In this document: positions 1-6,741 of the stretch, piece by piece
How positions within the stretch are numbered: position 1 is the first letter of the stretch
Layout: every line of letters starts with the position of its first letter
Assembly (NCBI GenBank): GCA_030635405.1
Contig: DAOVZA010000004.1
Coordinates: 1-20,896 of the forward strand
Direction: 5' to 3'
Length of the DNA stretch: 20,896 bases
Origin: Desulfocapsa sp.
Lineage (GTDB): Bacteria > Desulfobacterota > Desulfobulbia > Desulfobulbales > Desulfocapsaceae
Translations under genes and position numbers: made by a program
The notes under the pieces: model-generated
Databases searched by the model: none
What the model was told of the DNA's origin: nothing
The model's input: the letters and a program-made list of their open reading frames with translations, nothing else

Positions 1-336
1 GAAGGTATAAGCAAGAATCAAACAGCCCCAGAGACCACCGGGCGGGGCATGCCATGACCTGCTAAACCTTCCCTTGGAAAGAGCAAGAGAAGAGGCAAGA
101 ATGACACTACCGTTGGCTACAGAATTACCGGATTGTTCACGATTTGCGATATGTTCACGCGCCGTATCCATGGCACGATCAAGAGAGGGGTAAACACGAA
201 TTGCAGAGCCGACATAGGCTCCGTAACGAAAAATAATGTCACTGTCCAGCGTACTGTTTTGCTTACGCTGAGGCAGCTCCACCGTTGCAACATAGTCATC
301 AAGGGCAGAGGGACTTAGAAGAGTTAAATTGTCCAA
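1..336 (-). CDS. Biotin/lipoate-protein-ligase-like protein, 5' part (truncated by the left edge)
   Basis: I translated the minus strand in the frame that stays open from the TAG at 397-399 to the window edge. It reads as the N-terminal half of a BPL_LplA_LipB-type ligase: a stretch containing GSVILASSLALSKGRFSRSW, then HAPPGGLWGCLIL, matching the family pattern (G-V-hydrophobic, GRGRxGRxW, SPxGGL, S-hydrophobic). This family joins biotin (or lipoate) to an acceptor lysine through an acyl-AMP. There is no early ATG; the likeliest start is TTG at 334-336 (MDNLTLLSPSALDDY), so the start is uncertain. The nucleotide-binding loop is degenerate: the two arginines corresponding to E. coli BirA Arg118 and Arg121 appear kept, but the surrounding glycines are replaced (KGRFSRSW instead of GRGRRGRKW). 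It lies 60 bp downstream of a biotinyl-domain gene on the same strand, which supports a ligase-substrate relationship. The family is fairly sure; biotin specificity is inferred, and the C-terminal half is outside the window. Confidence 0.68.
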   Translation of the reverse strand, partial: MDNLTLLSPSALDDYVATVELPQRKQNSTLDSDIIFRYGAYVGSAIRVYPSLDRAMDTAREHIANREQSGNSVANGSVILASSLALSKGRFSRSWHAPPGGLWGCLILAYTF

Positions 337-396
337 TATCTTAGAAAAGTTTCCCCGCCTGCCTGTCCTGCCAGTCGGTTTTCCCAGATACCAAAA

Positions 397-1053
397 CTAA
401 TCCTTTTTGTCCCAGTCAGCCTTCACTCTGGTGATGATTTTTTTGATAAGTGGTACTTTTTCAATGGGGCACACTCCAATCAGAGGAGCACCCTGATCAA
501 CTGAGACACCCGGCGTGAAATACACGGAATGAATCACACCTTTTTCGCCACTGTAATAGACAGGAGTATCACGTTTCATCAAAGACATGATGATTATTTC
601 ATCACCCGGCTTAACAGAGACTTCACGAGCACCTTTTTTCTCAATACGCGATTGTATATCAAGTGAAAAAAAGTACTTGGCTCGTTCTGGAGCCGGAAAA
701 ACATACAGCACTTCTTTGAGGATGGATTCGATGATTTCTTTTTTCTTCAGTGGGTGACGAATGGTCATCAACTTCTCACCAGCCTCAACGAACCGCCCTT
801 CATGCTCACTGCAAACAGATGAAACCACACCATTTGTCGTTGCTGTAATCTTTTTAAGATTCCTTTCCCGGGTGATCTCAAAAAGAGCTGTTCCGGGAAC
901 ATGCTTCCATTCACCACTGACAGCTTCAATATTACTGCCTTCTTCTACGAGAAAATGAACCACTCCGGTATGACTTGCGTGGATATCCACGTATTCAAAT
1001 GGATCGGAATGGTACTTCCCAAGAATCTCATCAAAATCTATTTCGTCAGACAT
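397..1053 (-). CDS. Biotin attachment protein with two biotinyl/lipoyl-like domains
   Basis: A 218-residue soluble protein with two hammerhead-like repeats. The first (about residues 22-100) has the motif of a biotinyl/lipoyl domain (HTGVVHFLVEEGSNIEAVSG; NGVVSSVCSEHEGRFVEAGEKLMTI) but no obvious MK acceptor. The second (about 145-195) aligns along its length with biotin carboxyl carrier domains: VKPGDEIIIMSLMKRD, then GEKGVIHSVYFTPGVSVDQG. This places Lys160 at the acceptor position, in SLMKR instead of the usual EAMKM. Known BCCP-type domains carry CO2 on a biotinylated lysine between carboxylase and transferase. Here no carboxylase subunit is in view, so the partner enzyme is unknown. The gene begins 21 bp after the stop of the upstream 1075-1605 gene and is followed by a BPL-like ligase, so the three probably form one operon. 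No good Shine-Dalgarno precedes the ATG, suggesting coupling to the upstream gene. Confidence 0.75.
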   Translation of the reverse strand: MSDEIDFDEILGKYHSDPFEYVDIHASHTGVVHFLVEEGSNIEAVSGEWKHVPGTALFEITRERNLKKITATTNGVVSSVCSEHEGRFVEAGEKLMTIRHPLKKKEIIESILKEVLYVFPAPERAKYFFSLDIQSRIEKKGAREVSVKPGDEIIIMSLMKRDTPVYYSGEKGVIHSVYFTPGVSVDQGAPLIGVCPIEKVPLIKKIITRVKADWDKKD

Positions 1054-1074
1054 TATATATCAGTAGTATTTCTA

Positions 1075-1605
1075 TCAGTGTTTGGTTCCATGAACAGCAG
1101 CATCTGCCGCATGGGGATCTGTTGTAGTTCCGTGTCCGGCAGGAGCATGGGCTTTCATCTTTGGAGCCTTGGCAATCTGCATATCAACTATTTTACAATC
1201 AGAGCGGACAATGGCGTTACTGATAAACATTTTGTCGTTAAAAGTAAAGCTTCCCTTGTCGTGAGATTTGACGGTCTCATAGACCACCCATTTATCCCGC
1301 CCTTTTTCAAGACCTGCAGCATCAAAAAGCGTACAAAGGATAGAAATATTTTTTATATCATGACCGCCCTTATTCTCAATTACAAAGGAAGCATCCACCA
1401 TACGACCTTCCTTAGGAACATTGACAACTGCCTGAGCAAGAGACACTGAGTGTAGTAATTCTTCAGCGGATTGTGAAACGGCGATCTCCGGCAGTAAAAC
1501 TCCTGAGATACCGGTTGATGACGCATTAATTTTCGTTACAGCAAAGGCAACAAGACAAATAATTACAGCACTAAGACCAATGTTTCCCCAAAATTTCCCA
1601 CTCAT
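1075..1605 (-). CDS. Membrane-anchored or secreted protein with FxLYD-like beta domain and His-rich tail
   Basis: I do not recognise this 176-residue protein as a named family. Residues about 7-25 form one hydrophobic segment (signal peptide or anchor) and the rest should be extracytoplasmic. Residues about 60-150 (VVNVPKEGRMVDASFVIENK, then ISILCTLFDAAG) resemble the beta-sandwich style of FxLYD/DUF3426-type domains, which is an inference from pattern only. The last 30 residues are rich in His, Ala and Gly (six histidines after residue 150), which could bind metal or be a disordered tail. Two cysteines (in SILCTLF and RSDCKI) could form a disulfide. The start is well supported: GGGGGAAG lies about 7 nt before the ATG. 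It is the first gene of a three-gene minus-strand cluster ending with the biotinyl protein and the ligase. Confidence 0.6.
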   Translation of the reverse strand: MSGKFWGNIGLSAVIICLVAFAVTKINASSTGISGVLLPEIAVSQSAEELLHSVSLAQAVVNVPKEGRMVDASFVIENKGGHDIKNISILCTLFDAAGLEKGRDKWVVYETVKSHDKGSFTFNDKMFISNAIVRSDCKIVDMQIAKAPKMKAHAPAGHGTTTDPHAADAAVHGTKH

Positions 1606-1642
1606 AATACTTCCCCCTCTCTTCGCGAATCACAATAAATTC

Positions 1643-1648
1643 ATTATA
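1643..1648 (-). promoter_or_regulatory. Candidate -10 box for the 1075-1605 operon
   Basis: A perfect TATAAT on the minus strand lies 37 nt upstream of the ATG at 1605. No -35 box with good spacing is obvious (TTGTTA is present but only 13 nt away). The region is AT-rich, so chance occurrence is possible. Confidence 0.3.
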
Positions 1649-1851
1649 TATTTCTATTCCCTAACAATCCATAATCATGTGACAATGCAAACTTAAACTT
1701 ATATTCTATACTGATTTAATCATATGATGGCAAGCCTATTCGTAAGCTGTTCTTTGCAACTTTGAGCTTTAATCACCCGACAGACAATGGTATAGAGAGG
1801 AAGTATACGGTGGCAATCAAGCAGGCTTAAACATAAAAGACGACAGACGAC

Positions 1852-2598
1852 ATGACGCAGGGTCAAAACAACAGAGATTCACTTTTTAATGTGGATGCAA
1901 TCAGTGAGGATTTTATTTTCAACGAGCGGGTCGCCCGGGTTTTTGACGATATGCTCGACAGATCAATTCCTTTTTACCAGGAGGTTATTCTCTCCATTGC
2001 CAGAATCTTTAACTCCAGACTGAAAAATGGTGATGGCGTTGTTGATCTTGGCTGTTCCACCGGTGGAACTCTCCTGCAGCTGAGTAGTCTGCTCGAAGAT
2101 AAAAATCTTCTATATACCGGCATTGACAATTCAGCAGCCATGCTCGACCAGGCCAGACTCAAAGCGGAACTCTTTTCAAAGCAGGACAGTCTGAAATTCA
2201 CTCAGGGAGATATCATTGACGTTAACCAACCTGACACATCAGCCTTTATCCTCAACTACACCCTGCAGTTTATCCGCCCTTTAAACAGGGAAAGCTTTCT
2301 CAAACGAATTTATGACAACCTTGCTCCCGGTGGTATCTGCGTATTAAGTGAAAAAACAATCTCTCATCACCCGGGACTCAATCGTAACTATATTGACATT
2401 TACCATCAGTTCAAAAAAGAACGTGGTTATTCTGAGCTTGAAATTGCAAAAAAACGGGAAGCTCTCGAAAACGTACTTATCCCCTGCTCTGCAGAAGAAA
2501 ACAAGGCAATGCTCCAATCTGCCGGATTTATTGAAGTAGAACCTTTTTTTCAATGGTTTAACTTTGTATCCTTTGTTGCCATCAAACCACTTTCATGA
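1852..2598 (+). CDS. cmoA: Carboxy-S-adenosyl-L-methionine synthase CmoA
   Basis: CmoA converts SAM plus prephenate into carboxy-SAM (Cx-SAM), the donor for making cmo5U at position 34 of several tRNAs. The 248-residue length matches E. coli CmoA (247). The start aligns as RDSLF...FNERVARVFDDMLDRSIPFY. The Rossmann SAM loop is VVDLGCSTGGT (about 63-73), followed by GIDNSAAML (90-98), LNYTLQF (134-140), APGGICVLSEK (158-168) and YSELEIAKKREALENV (193-208). Arg202 in that last block corresponds, by alignment from memory, to the E. coli arginine (Arg199) that contacts the Cx-SAM carboxylate. This distinguishes it from an ordinary methyltransferase. The stop codon overlaps the cmoB start (ATGA). 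The ATG has no convincing Shine-Dalgarno; an AGAGG motif sits at about 1796-1800 but serves another short frame. Confidence 0.95.
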   Translation: MTQGQNNRDSLFNVDAISEDFIFNERVARVFDDMLDRSIPFYQEVILSIARIFNSRLKNGDGVVDLGCSTGGTLLQLSSLLEDKNLLYTGIDNSAAMLDQARLKAELFSKQDSLKFTQGDIIDVNQPDTSAFILNYTLQFIRPLNRESFLKRIYDNLAPGGICVLSEKTISHHPGLNRNYIDIYHQFKKERGYSELEIAKKREALENVLIPCSAEENKAMLQSAGFIEVEPFFQWFNFVSFVAIKPLS

Positions 2599-3566
2599 CA
2601 AGCACTATGAACTATATTGACAAGCTTCCTTCAAGCGCACAATTCGATAAAATCATCAAAATCCATGACGAGAAACAGCGCTGGGTAAACCAGGATAAAA
2701 AGGGATTCCTTCGCTATCGAATCCCCTGCGAAGCCCTGCAAGAATTCCGTGCGTCACACGTTGATGGAAGTCAGGATGCTGTCCTTATCGGAACCAAAGA
2801 TGAAGTTTCAAAACCAGACCTGCAGACCATAGAGTCCAACCTGCGTACCTTCATTCCCTGGCGTAAAGGACCTTTTTCTGTTTTTGGAATTGACATTGAC
2901 TCGGAATGGCAAAGTCAGCGTAAATGGCAGCGCCTTCTACCAAAACTTCCAGACTTAAAGGACAAAATTATAGCAGATATTGGATGTAGCAACGGGTACT
3001 ACATGTTCCGTATGACTCCATACAAACCAAAACTTGTTATCGGTTTTGAGCCATCCGTTCAGCATTACTATTGTTTTAAAGCCTTAAATGGTATGGCTTC
3101 TCAAAAGAATCTTGAAATTGACCTGCTTGGCGTGGAACACTTGAATCTTTTTCCGGAATGCTTCGATGTACTTTTTCTGATGGGCATCATCTATCATCGC
3201 AGTTCTCCGGTGGATACTTTGCGGGATGTCTTCTCTTCTTTAAAAAGTGGTGGAACCCTCATTCTTGAGTCTCAAGGTATCCCGGGAACAAACGAAACGG
3301 CACTCTTCCCTGAAAAAACCTATGCGAAAGTGCCGGGAACCTACTTTGTTCCCACCGGAAATTGCCTAAAGAACTGGCTCCAAAGAGCCGGATTCTCTGA
3401 TGTTGAGCTTTTCTGCCAGCACCCCATGTCAAGCGTTGAACAGCGCCGAACGAACTGGATGGAGTTTGAATCTTATGCCGACTTTCTTGATCCGCAGGAT
3501 CCCTCAAGAACGGTGGAAGGGTATCCTGCACCTGATCGGGTTTTCCTCATTGGTCGGAAAAAATAA
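2595..3566 (+). CDS. cmoB: tRNA U34 carboxymethyltransferase CmoB
   Basis: CmoB transfers the carboxymethyl group of Cx-SAM to 5-hydroxyuridine at tRNA position 34, giving cmo5U, which widens wobble decoding. The 323 residues match the family length. Recognisable blocks are SNLRTFIPWRKGPF (about 82-95), IDIDSEWQSQRKW, the SAM loop IADIGCSNGYYMFRM (about 129-143), FLMGIIYHRSSPVDTL (about 195-210), and the C-terminal signature EQRRTNWMEFESYADFLDP followed by DPSRTVEGYPAPDR. The ATG at 2595 overlaps the cmoA TGA, which implies translational coupling. A second ATG at 2607 (MNYIDKL) is a possible alternative start. The two enzymes act in sequence, which explains the tight pairing. The enzyme that makes the 5-hydroxyuridine substrate is not in the window. 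Confidence 0.95.
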   Translation: MTSTMNYIDKLPSSAQFDKIIKIHDEKQRWVNQDKKGFLRYRIPCEALQEFRASHVDGSQDAVLIGTKDEVSKPDLQTIESNLRTFIPWRKGPFSVFGIDIDSEWQSQRKWQRLLPKLPDLKDKIIADIGCSNGYYMFRMTPYKPKLVIGFEPSVQHYYCFKALNGMASQKNLEIDLLGVEHLNLFPECFDVLFLMGIIYHRSSPVDTLRDVFSSLKSGGTLILESQGIPGTNETALFPEKTYAKVPGTYFVPTGNCLKNWLQRAGFSDVELFCQHPMSSVEQRRTNWMEFESYADFLDPQDPSRTVEGYPAPDRVFLIGRKK

Positions 3567-3699
3567 GCAGCCATGCCAGCTTTTCTTGCCTTTGATTACA
3601 GGTATGGTAAACTCTTAGTTAAATTGTTGTATTAGATGGCTTTGCAAATACAGTTTTTTGCAGTTCCATCAGACTTATTAATTTGTGGGGAGCAGAACA

Positions 3700-4251
3700 A
3701 TGGATCAGAAGAAATGTACACTTTACAGTGGCGGCCTTAAAGGTGCCGAGGCAACCTTTGGCGAATCAGCAGAAAAACATGGTATCAAAGAAATTATATA
3801 TACATTTGACGGCCATAAGCTGAACCGAAATAAAAACTCTGTGACCCTGACCAAAGATGAGCTGGAACGTGGTGATATCTCCATGGAACTCGCCTCACGA
3901 ATGCTCAATCGCACCTACTACGAGACTGAAAAAATCCGCAAAGTCCTGCAAACCATTTTTCATATGGTCAATAACGGGCATCAGGTTTTTGTTATTGGAT
4001 CGATCCTTGAAGACAACTCGGTTAAGGGTGGTACAGGTTGGGCCGTAGAGCTCGCCAAACTTTTCAATCGCCCTCTTCACGTCTTTGACCAACCTAAAAA
4101 ACAGTGGTTTACCTGGAAAGATGGTGAATGGAAAGAAGACACCCCACTCATTGAATATGATACTTTTGTAGGTTCTGGAACACGATATTTAAATGATGCA
4201 GGTCGGGAAGCTATTGAAACATTGTTCAATGACTCCTGCACCGCTCAGTAA
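3700..4251 (+). CDS. SLOG-like Rossmann-fold nucleotide-binding protein (function unknown)
   Basis: A 183-residue soluble protein. The start is the ATG at 3700, set by GGGGAG at 3687-3692 seven nt upstream; a GTG at 3685 overlaps that site and is unlikely. It begins with LYSGGLKGAEATFGESAEKHG, which recalls the GGAxGAD loop of the SLOG (LOG/DprA/YpsA-like) superfamily. Later it has a beta strand and loop, VFVIGSILEDNSVKGGTGWA, followed by ELAKLFNRPLHVFDQ and WFTW. Together these suggest a pocket for a nucleotide or nucleotide-derived ligand; this is pattern inference, not a firm family call. The short gap to the next gene (10 nt) and its HIT-domain product imply a shared nucleotide-related role. 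No signal peptide or membrane segment is visible. Confidence 0.65.
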   Translation: MDQKKCTLYSGGLKGAEATFGESAEKHGIKEIIYTFDGHKLNRNKNSVTLTKDELERGDISMELASRMLNRTYYETEKIRKVLQTIFHMVNNGHQVFVIGSILEDNSVKGGTGWAVELAKLFNRPLHVFDQPKKQWFTWKDGEWKEDTPLIEYDTFVGSGTRYLNDAGREAIETLFNDSCTAQ

Positions 4252-4261
4252 GGATAACATC

Positions 4262-4603
4262 ATGGGCAGCGACTGTTTATTTTGTAAGATTGCGGCAGGA
4301 GAGATACCCGCTGAAAAGCTCTATGAAGATGATGAAATGCTTGCCTTCAGAGATATTGCTCCCCAGGCTCCCGTTCATTTTCTTGTTATTCCCAAAAAGC
4401 ATATTCAGGACCCTTCTGGTGTTGGAGTTGAAGACGAAGGCCTTATTGGCAGAATGATGCGGACTGGATCAAAGGTCGCAAAAGAAAACGGCATCACTGA
4501 CTTCCGGCTGGTTTTCAACAATGGAGCCGAGGCCGGACAAACCGTCTTTCATATCCATATGCATGTTCTTGGTGGGCGCTCTCTCAACTGGCCTCCAGGC
4601 TAA
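4262..4603 (+). CDS. HIT-family (HinT-like) nucleotide hydrolase/transferase
   Basis: A 113-residue member of the histidine triad family. The catalytic motif HIHMH (97-101, inside TVFHIHMHVLGGR) is intact, and the C-terminus SLNWPPG resembles that of HinT proteins. The N-terminus CLFCKIAAGEIPAEKLYEDD is diagnostic, with Cys5 and Cys8 of a possible zinc site. HinT-type enzymes hydrolyse nucleoside phosphoramidates such as aminoacyl-adenylates and lysyl-AMP. The start is ATG 4262 because AGGAT lies just upstream and the HIT pattern begins there; a longer in-frame extension would overlap the upstream gene. It is the last gene of the pair with the SLOG-like protein and is followed by a long perfect inverted repeat. 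Confidence 0.93.
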   Translation: MGSDCLFCKIAAGEIPAEKLYEDDEMLAFRDIAPQAPVHFLVIPKKHIQDPSGVGVEDEGLIGRMMRTGSKVAKENGITDFRLVFNNGAEAGQTVFHIHMHVLGGRSLNWPPG

Positions 4604-4623
4604 ATCACACGCACGTCCTTAAT

Positions 4624-4662
4624 CAATTGTTTCTATTCGTTTATAACGAATAGAAACAATTG
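4624..4662. terminator. Perfect 18-bp inverted repeat between convergent genes (probable bidirectional terminator)
   Basis: The arm CAATTGTTTCTATTCGTT (4624-4641), loop TAT and exact reverse complement (4645-4662) give a 39-nt hairpin with no mismatch. It lies between the HIT gene (ends 4603) and uup (ends 4699), both pointing towards it. Neither strand has a clear U-tract after the stem and the stem is AT-rich, so a protein-binding or mRNA-stabilising role is also possible. Confidence 0.5.
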
Positions 4663-4698
4663 GTCAAATTACCCTGAAGTAGCGCTTAATTGTAAGAC

Positions 4699-6549
4699 TT
4701 ACTCGCCACTCTCTTTCTTCTCTTCAAGCTCATCCCATCTGGCATACAATTTCTCGACATCCTTCTTAGCCTGCTCAAGATCTGCCCATACAGATTCCAG
4801 CAATTGTGGGTCAGATACTGTTTCAGAAGAATCCATCAACGCCTGCAAACGTTCCTGTTCCTCTTCTCCTTCCATGATTTTCTCTTCTATTTGACCATAT
4901 TCACGCTGATCCATATAGGAGAGCTTTCCCACCTTCTTCTGTTTATCTTTCTTGGCATTGTCAGCAGCCTTGACCGACGCAGAAGAATCCGGAATGTTTT
5001 TTTCCTGCCTTTTCAAATCAGCCAGCCACTGTTCGTAATCAGCATAGAAAGTAACTCCACCACTGCCATCAAAACCAAGCACCTGATCACACACGGAATC
5101 CAGTAAAAACCTGTCATGACTAACCAGCACAAGAGCACCTGGAAAATCGAGCAAACTCTCTTCTAAAATATCCAGGGAAGGGATGTCCAGATCATTGGTT
5201 GGCTCATCAAGCAACAGGATATCTGCTGACTGGCGCATCAATTCAGCAATTAAAATACGAGCCTGTTCACCACCAGACAACTGCCCCACAGGTGTTTCGA
5301 GTTGGTCAGCCTGAAAAAGAAAACGTTGCGCCCAGGAAACCACGTGATAAGAGGAGTCTCGAAACATTATAGAATCCCCGTCAGGTGATAACGCTTGACG
5401 CAGGGTTATTTCAGGATTTATAGATTCACGTTTCTGATCAAAACTGACAATACGAACATTGGGTGCCGTTTTTACAATTCCGGTATCTGAACGGTATTCA
5501 CCATCTTCACAACTGGAAGCAATAATCTGCATAAGGGTTGATTTACCACAACCATTCCTTCCTAATAAGCCAAGACGGCTTCCGGGGGAAAGCACCATGT
5601 CGAGATTATCAAACAGGGTTCTGCCATCGTAACTCTTACTTATCCCTTTGGCCTCAAACAGTTTCTTTGTTTTTCTGCCCGTAGCATCAAAATCTATCCG
5701 CACCTGTTTTATGGAGCGATTTCTGCTTTTCACTTCTGTTAAATGAGCTTGCAGCTTGTGAGCTTCATCAATTCGATACCGTGCTTTAGTCGCTCTTGCT
5801 TTGGGCCCGCGACTCAACCATTCAGCCTCACGCCGCATCTTATTGGCTAGGCGATCTTCGAGTTGCTGCTGCTGCTGAAGGAATTGAACTCTTGCCTGTA
5901 GAAAATCTGAATACCCACCGTCGACCTCAAGAACACCATGAGGATAAACGGCTGATAGCTCAACAACTCTTCGGGCAATATTTTCAAGAAACCGCCGATC
6001 ATGACTGACGATTAAAAAAGCATCGGGACTTTTTGGTAGAGCTCCTGACAACATCTTTTCAAGCCAGATAACGCCTTCAATATCAAGATGATTGGTGGGT
6101 TCATCCATCACAAGAATATCTGGCTGCACAACAAAAGCCCGACAGATTGCAAGCCTCTTTCTCCATCCTCCCGAGAGAAGTTCCACAGCCATGGCTGGAT
6201 CTGGAAATTCAGCGCGGGAAAGCAGGCTTTGCACCCTGTTGTAGCGTTCAGTCCCATCAAGATCAAGCGAATCAAGTGCTGCCTCAAGATTTTCTTCAAC
6301 ACTTGCTTTTTCCTGAAAATCATCCGATTGAGCAAGATAAGTGGTTCGTATATTCTTTCTTACAATCACCTTTCCTTCATCGGGATCAATGCGTCCACAA
6401 AGAATCTTTAAGAGGGTGGATTTGCCGCTTCCGTTCGGTCCGATCAGACCAATACGATCACCTTTATGTATTATAAAATCAATATGTTCAAAAAGGCGTT
6501 GGGCACCAAAAGATTTTCCAAGACCCTGACATGTTAAAAGGTGAGACAT
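4699..6549 (-). CDS. uup: ABC-F family ATPase Uup
   Basis: A soluble protein with two fused ABC ATPase domains and no transmembrane part. Domain 1 has Walker A GPNGSGKST (about 37-45), signature LSGGWRKR (about 125) and Walker B VMDEPTNHLD (about 147). Domain 2 has GRNGCGKST (about 330), LSGGEQAR (about 422) and LLDEPTNDLD. Between them lies the ABC-F linker, with a glutamine run (FLQQQQQLEDRL) and a basic region (GPKARATKARYRIDEAHKL). The last 95 residues are a charged coiled coil (KVGKLSYMDQREYGQIEEKI onward), typical of Uup rather than EttA or YbiT. Known Uup proteins act on ribosomes and branched DNA intermediates and limit precise transposon excision. The ATG at 6549 (MSHLLTC) is preferred over GTG at 6558, because GAGTG lies before the ATG and nothing suitable precedes the GTG. 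The gene is monocistronic as far as seen. Confidence 0.92.
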   Translation of the reverse strand: MSHLLTCQGLGKSFGAQRLFEHIDFIIHKGDRIGLIGPNGSGKSTLLKILCGRIDPDEGKVIVRKNIRTTYLAQSDDFQEKASVEENLEAALDSLDLDGTERYNRVQSLLSRAEFPDPAMAVELLSGGWRKRLAICRAFVVQPDILVMDEPTNHLDIEGVIWLEKMLSGALPKSPDAFLIVSHDRRFLENIARRVVELSAVYPHGVLEVDGGYSDFLQARVQFLQQQQQLEDRLANKMRREAEWLSRGPKARATKARYRIDEAHKLQAHLTEVKSRNRSIKQVRIDFDATGRKTKKLFEAKGISKSYDGRTLFDNLDMVLSPGSRLGLLGRNGCGKSTLMQIIASSCEDGEYRSDTGIVKTAPNVRIVSFDQKRESINPEITLRQALSPDGDSIMFRDSSYHVVSWAQRFLFQADQLETPVGQLSGGEQARILIAELMRQSADILLLDEPTNDLDIPSLDILEESLLDFPGALVLVSHDRFLLDSVCDQVLGFDGSGGVTFYADYEQWLADLKRQEKNIPDSSASVKAADNAKKDKQKKVGKLSYMDQREYGQIEEKIMEGEEEQERLQALMDSSETVSDPQLLESVWADLEQAKKDVEKLYARWDELEEKKESGE

Positions 6550-6619
6550 AATTTTCACTCAAATAGTATATAAATACTAACAATATGGATTAAGGAATAT
6601 CCCGGATACCCCTTTTTCA

Positions 6620-6648
6620 TTGAATTTTCGACAATTTCTAAATATAAT
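6620..6648 (+). promoter_or_regulatory. Sigma-70-like promoter for the M23-bactofilin operon
   Basis: TTGAAT at 6620-6625 and a perfect TATAAT at 6643-6648 are separated by 17 nt, the optimal spacing. Transcription would start near 6655, giving a leader of about 85 nt before the ATG at 6742. It is the best-looking promoter in the window. Confidence 0.6.
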
Positions 6649-6741
6649 AGTGTCAACACGGTAGAAAAGCAGATTTTGAATGATCTGCAAGTAATAGTCC
6701 ACTAAACCCTCTGCATATACTTCAATAACAATCAAACCGCA

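Noticed and set aside
133..318. Plus-strand and second minus-strand short frames at the left edge
   Set aside because: They are antisense or out of frame to the ligase-like reading frame, which has clear family motifs; neither looks like a protein.
901..1449. 182-codon plus-strand frame
   Set aside because: It spans two minus-strand genes and their junction, and its translation shows no domain; it is an antisense shadow.
3636..3665. TGCAAA...TTTGCA weak stem after cmoB
   Set aside because: The stem is short and AT-rich and no U-tract follows, so it is not a credible terminator.
5862..5878. CTG-type triplet repeat
   Set aside because: It is only five glutamine codons in the linker of uup, a normal feature of the family, not a microsatellite of interest.
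6147..6476. Plus-strand frames inside uup
   Set aside because: They are antisense to the intact first ATPase domain, with no ribosome-binding site or recognisable content.
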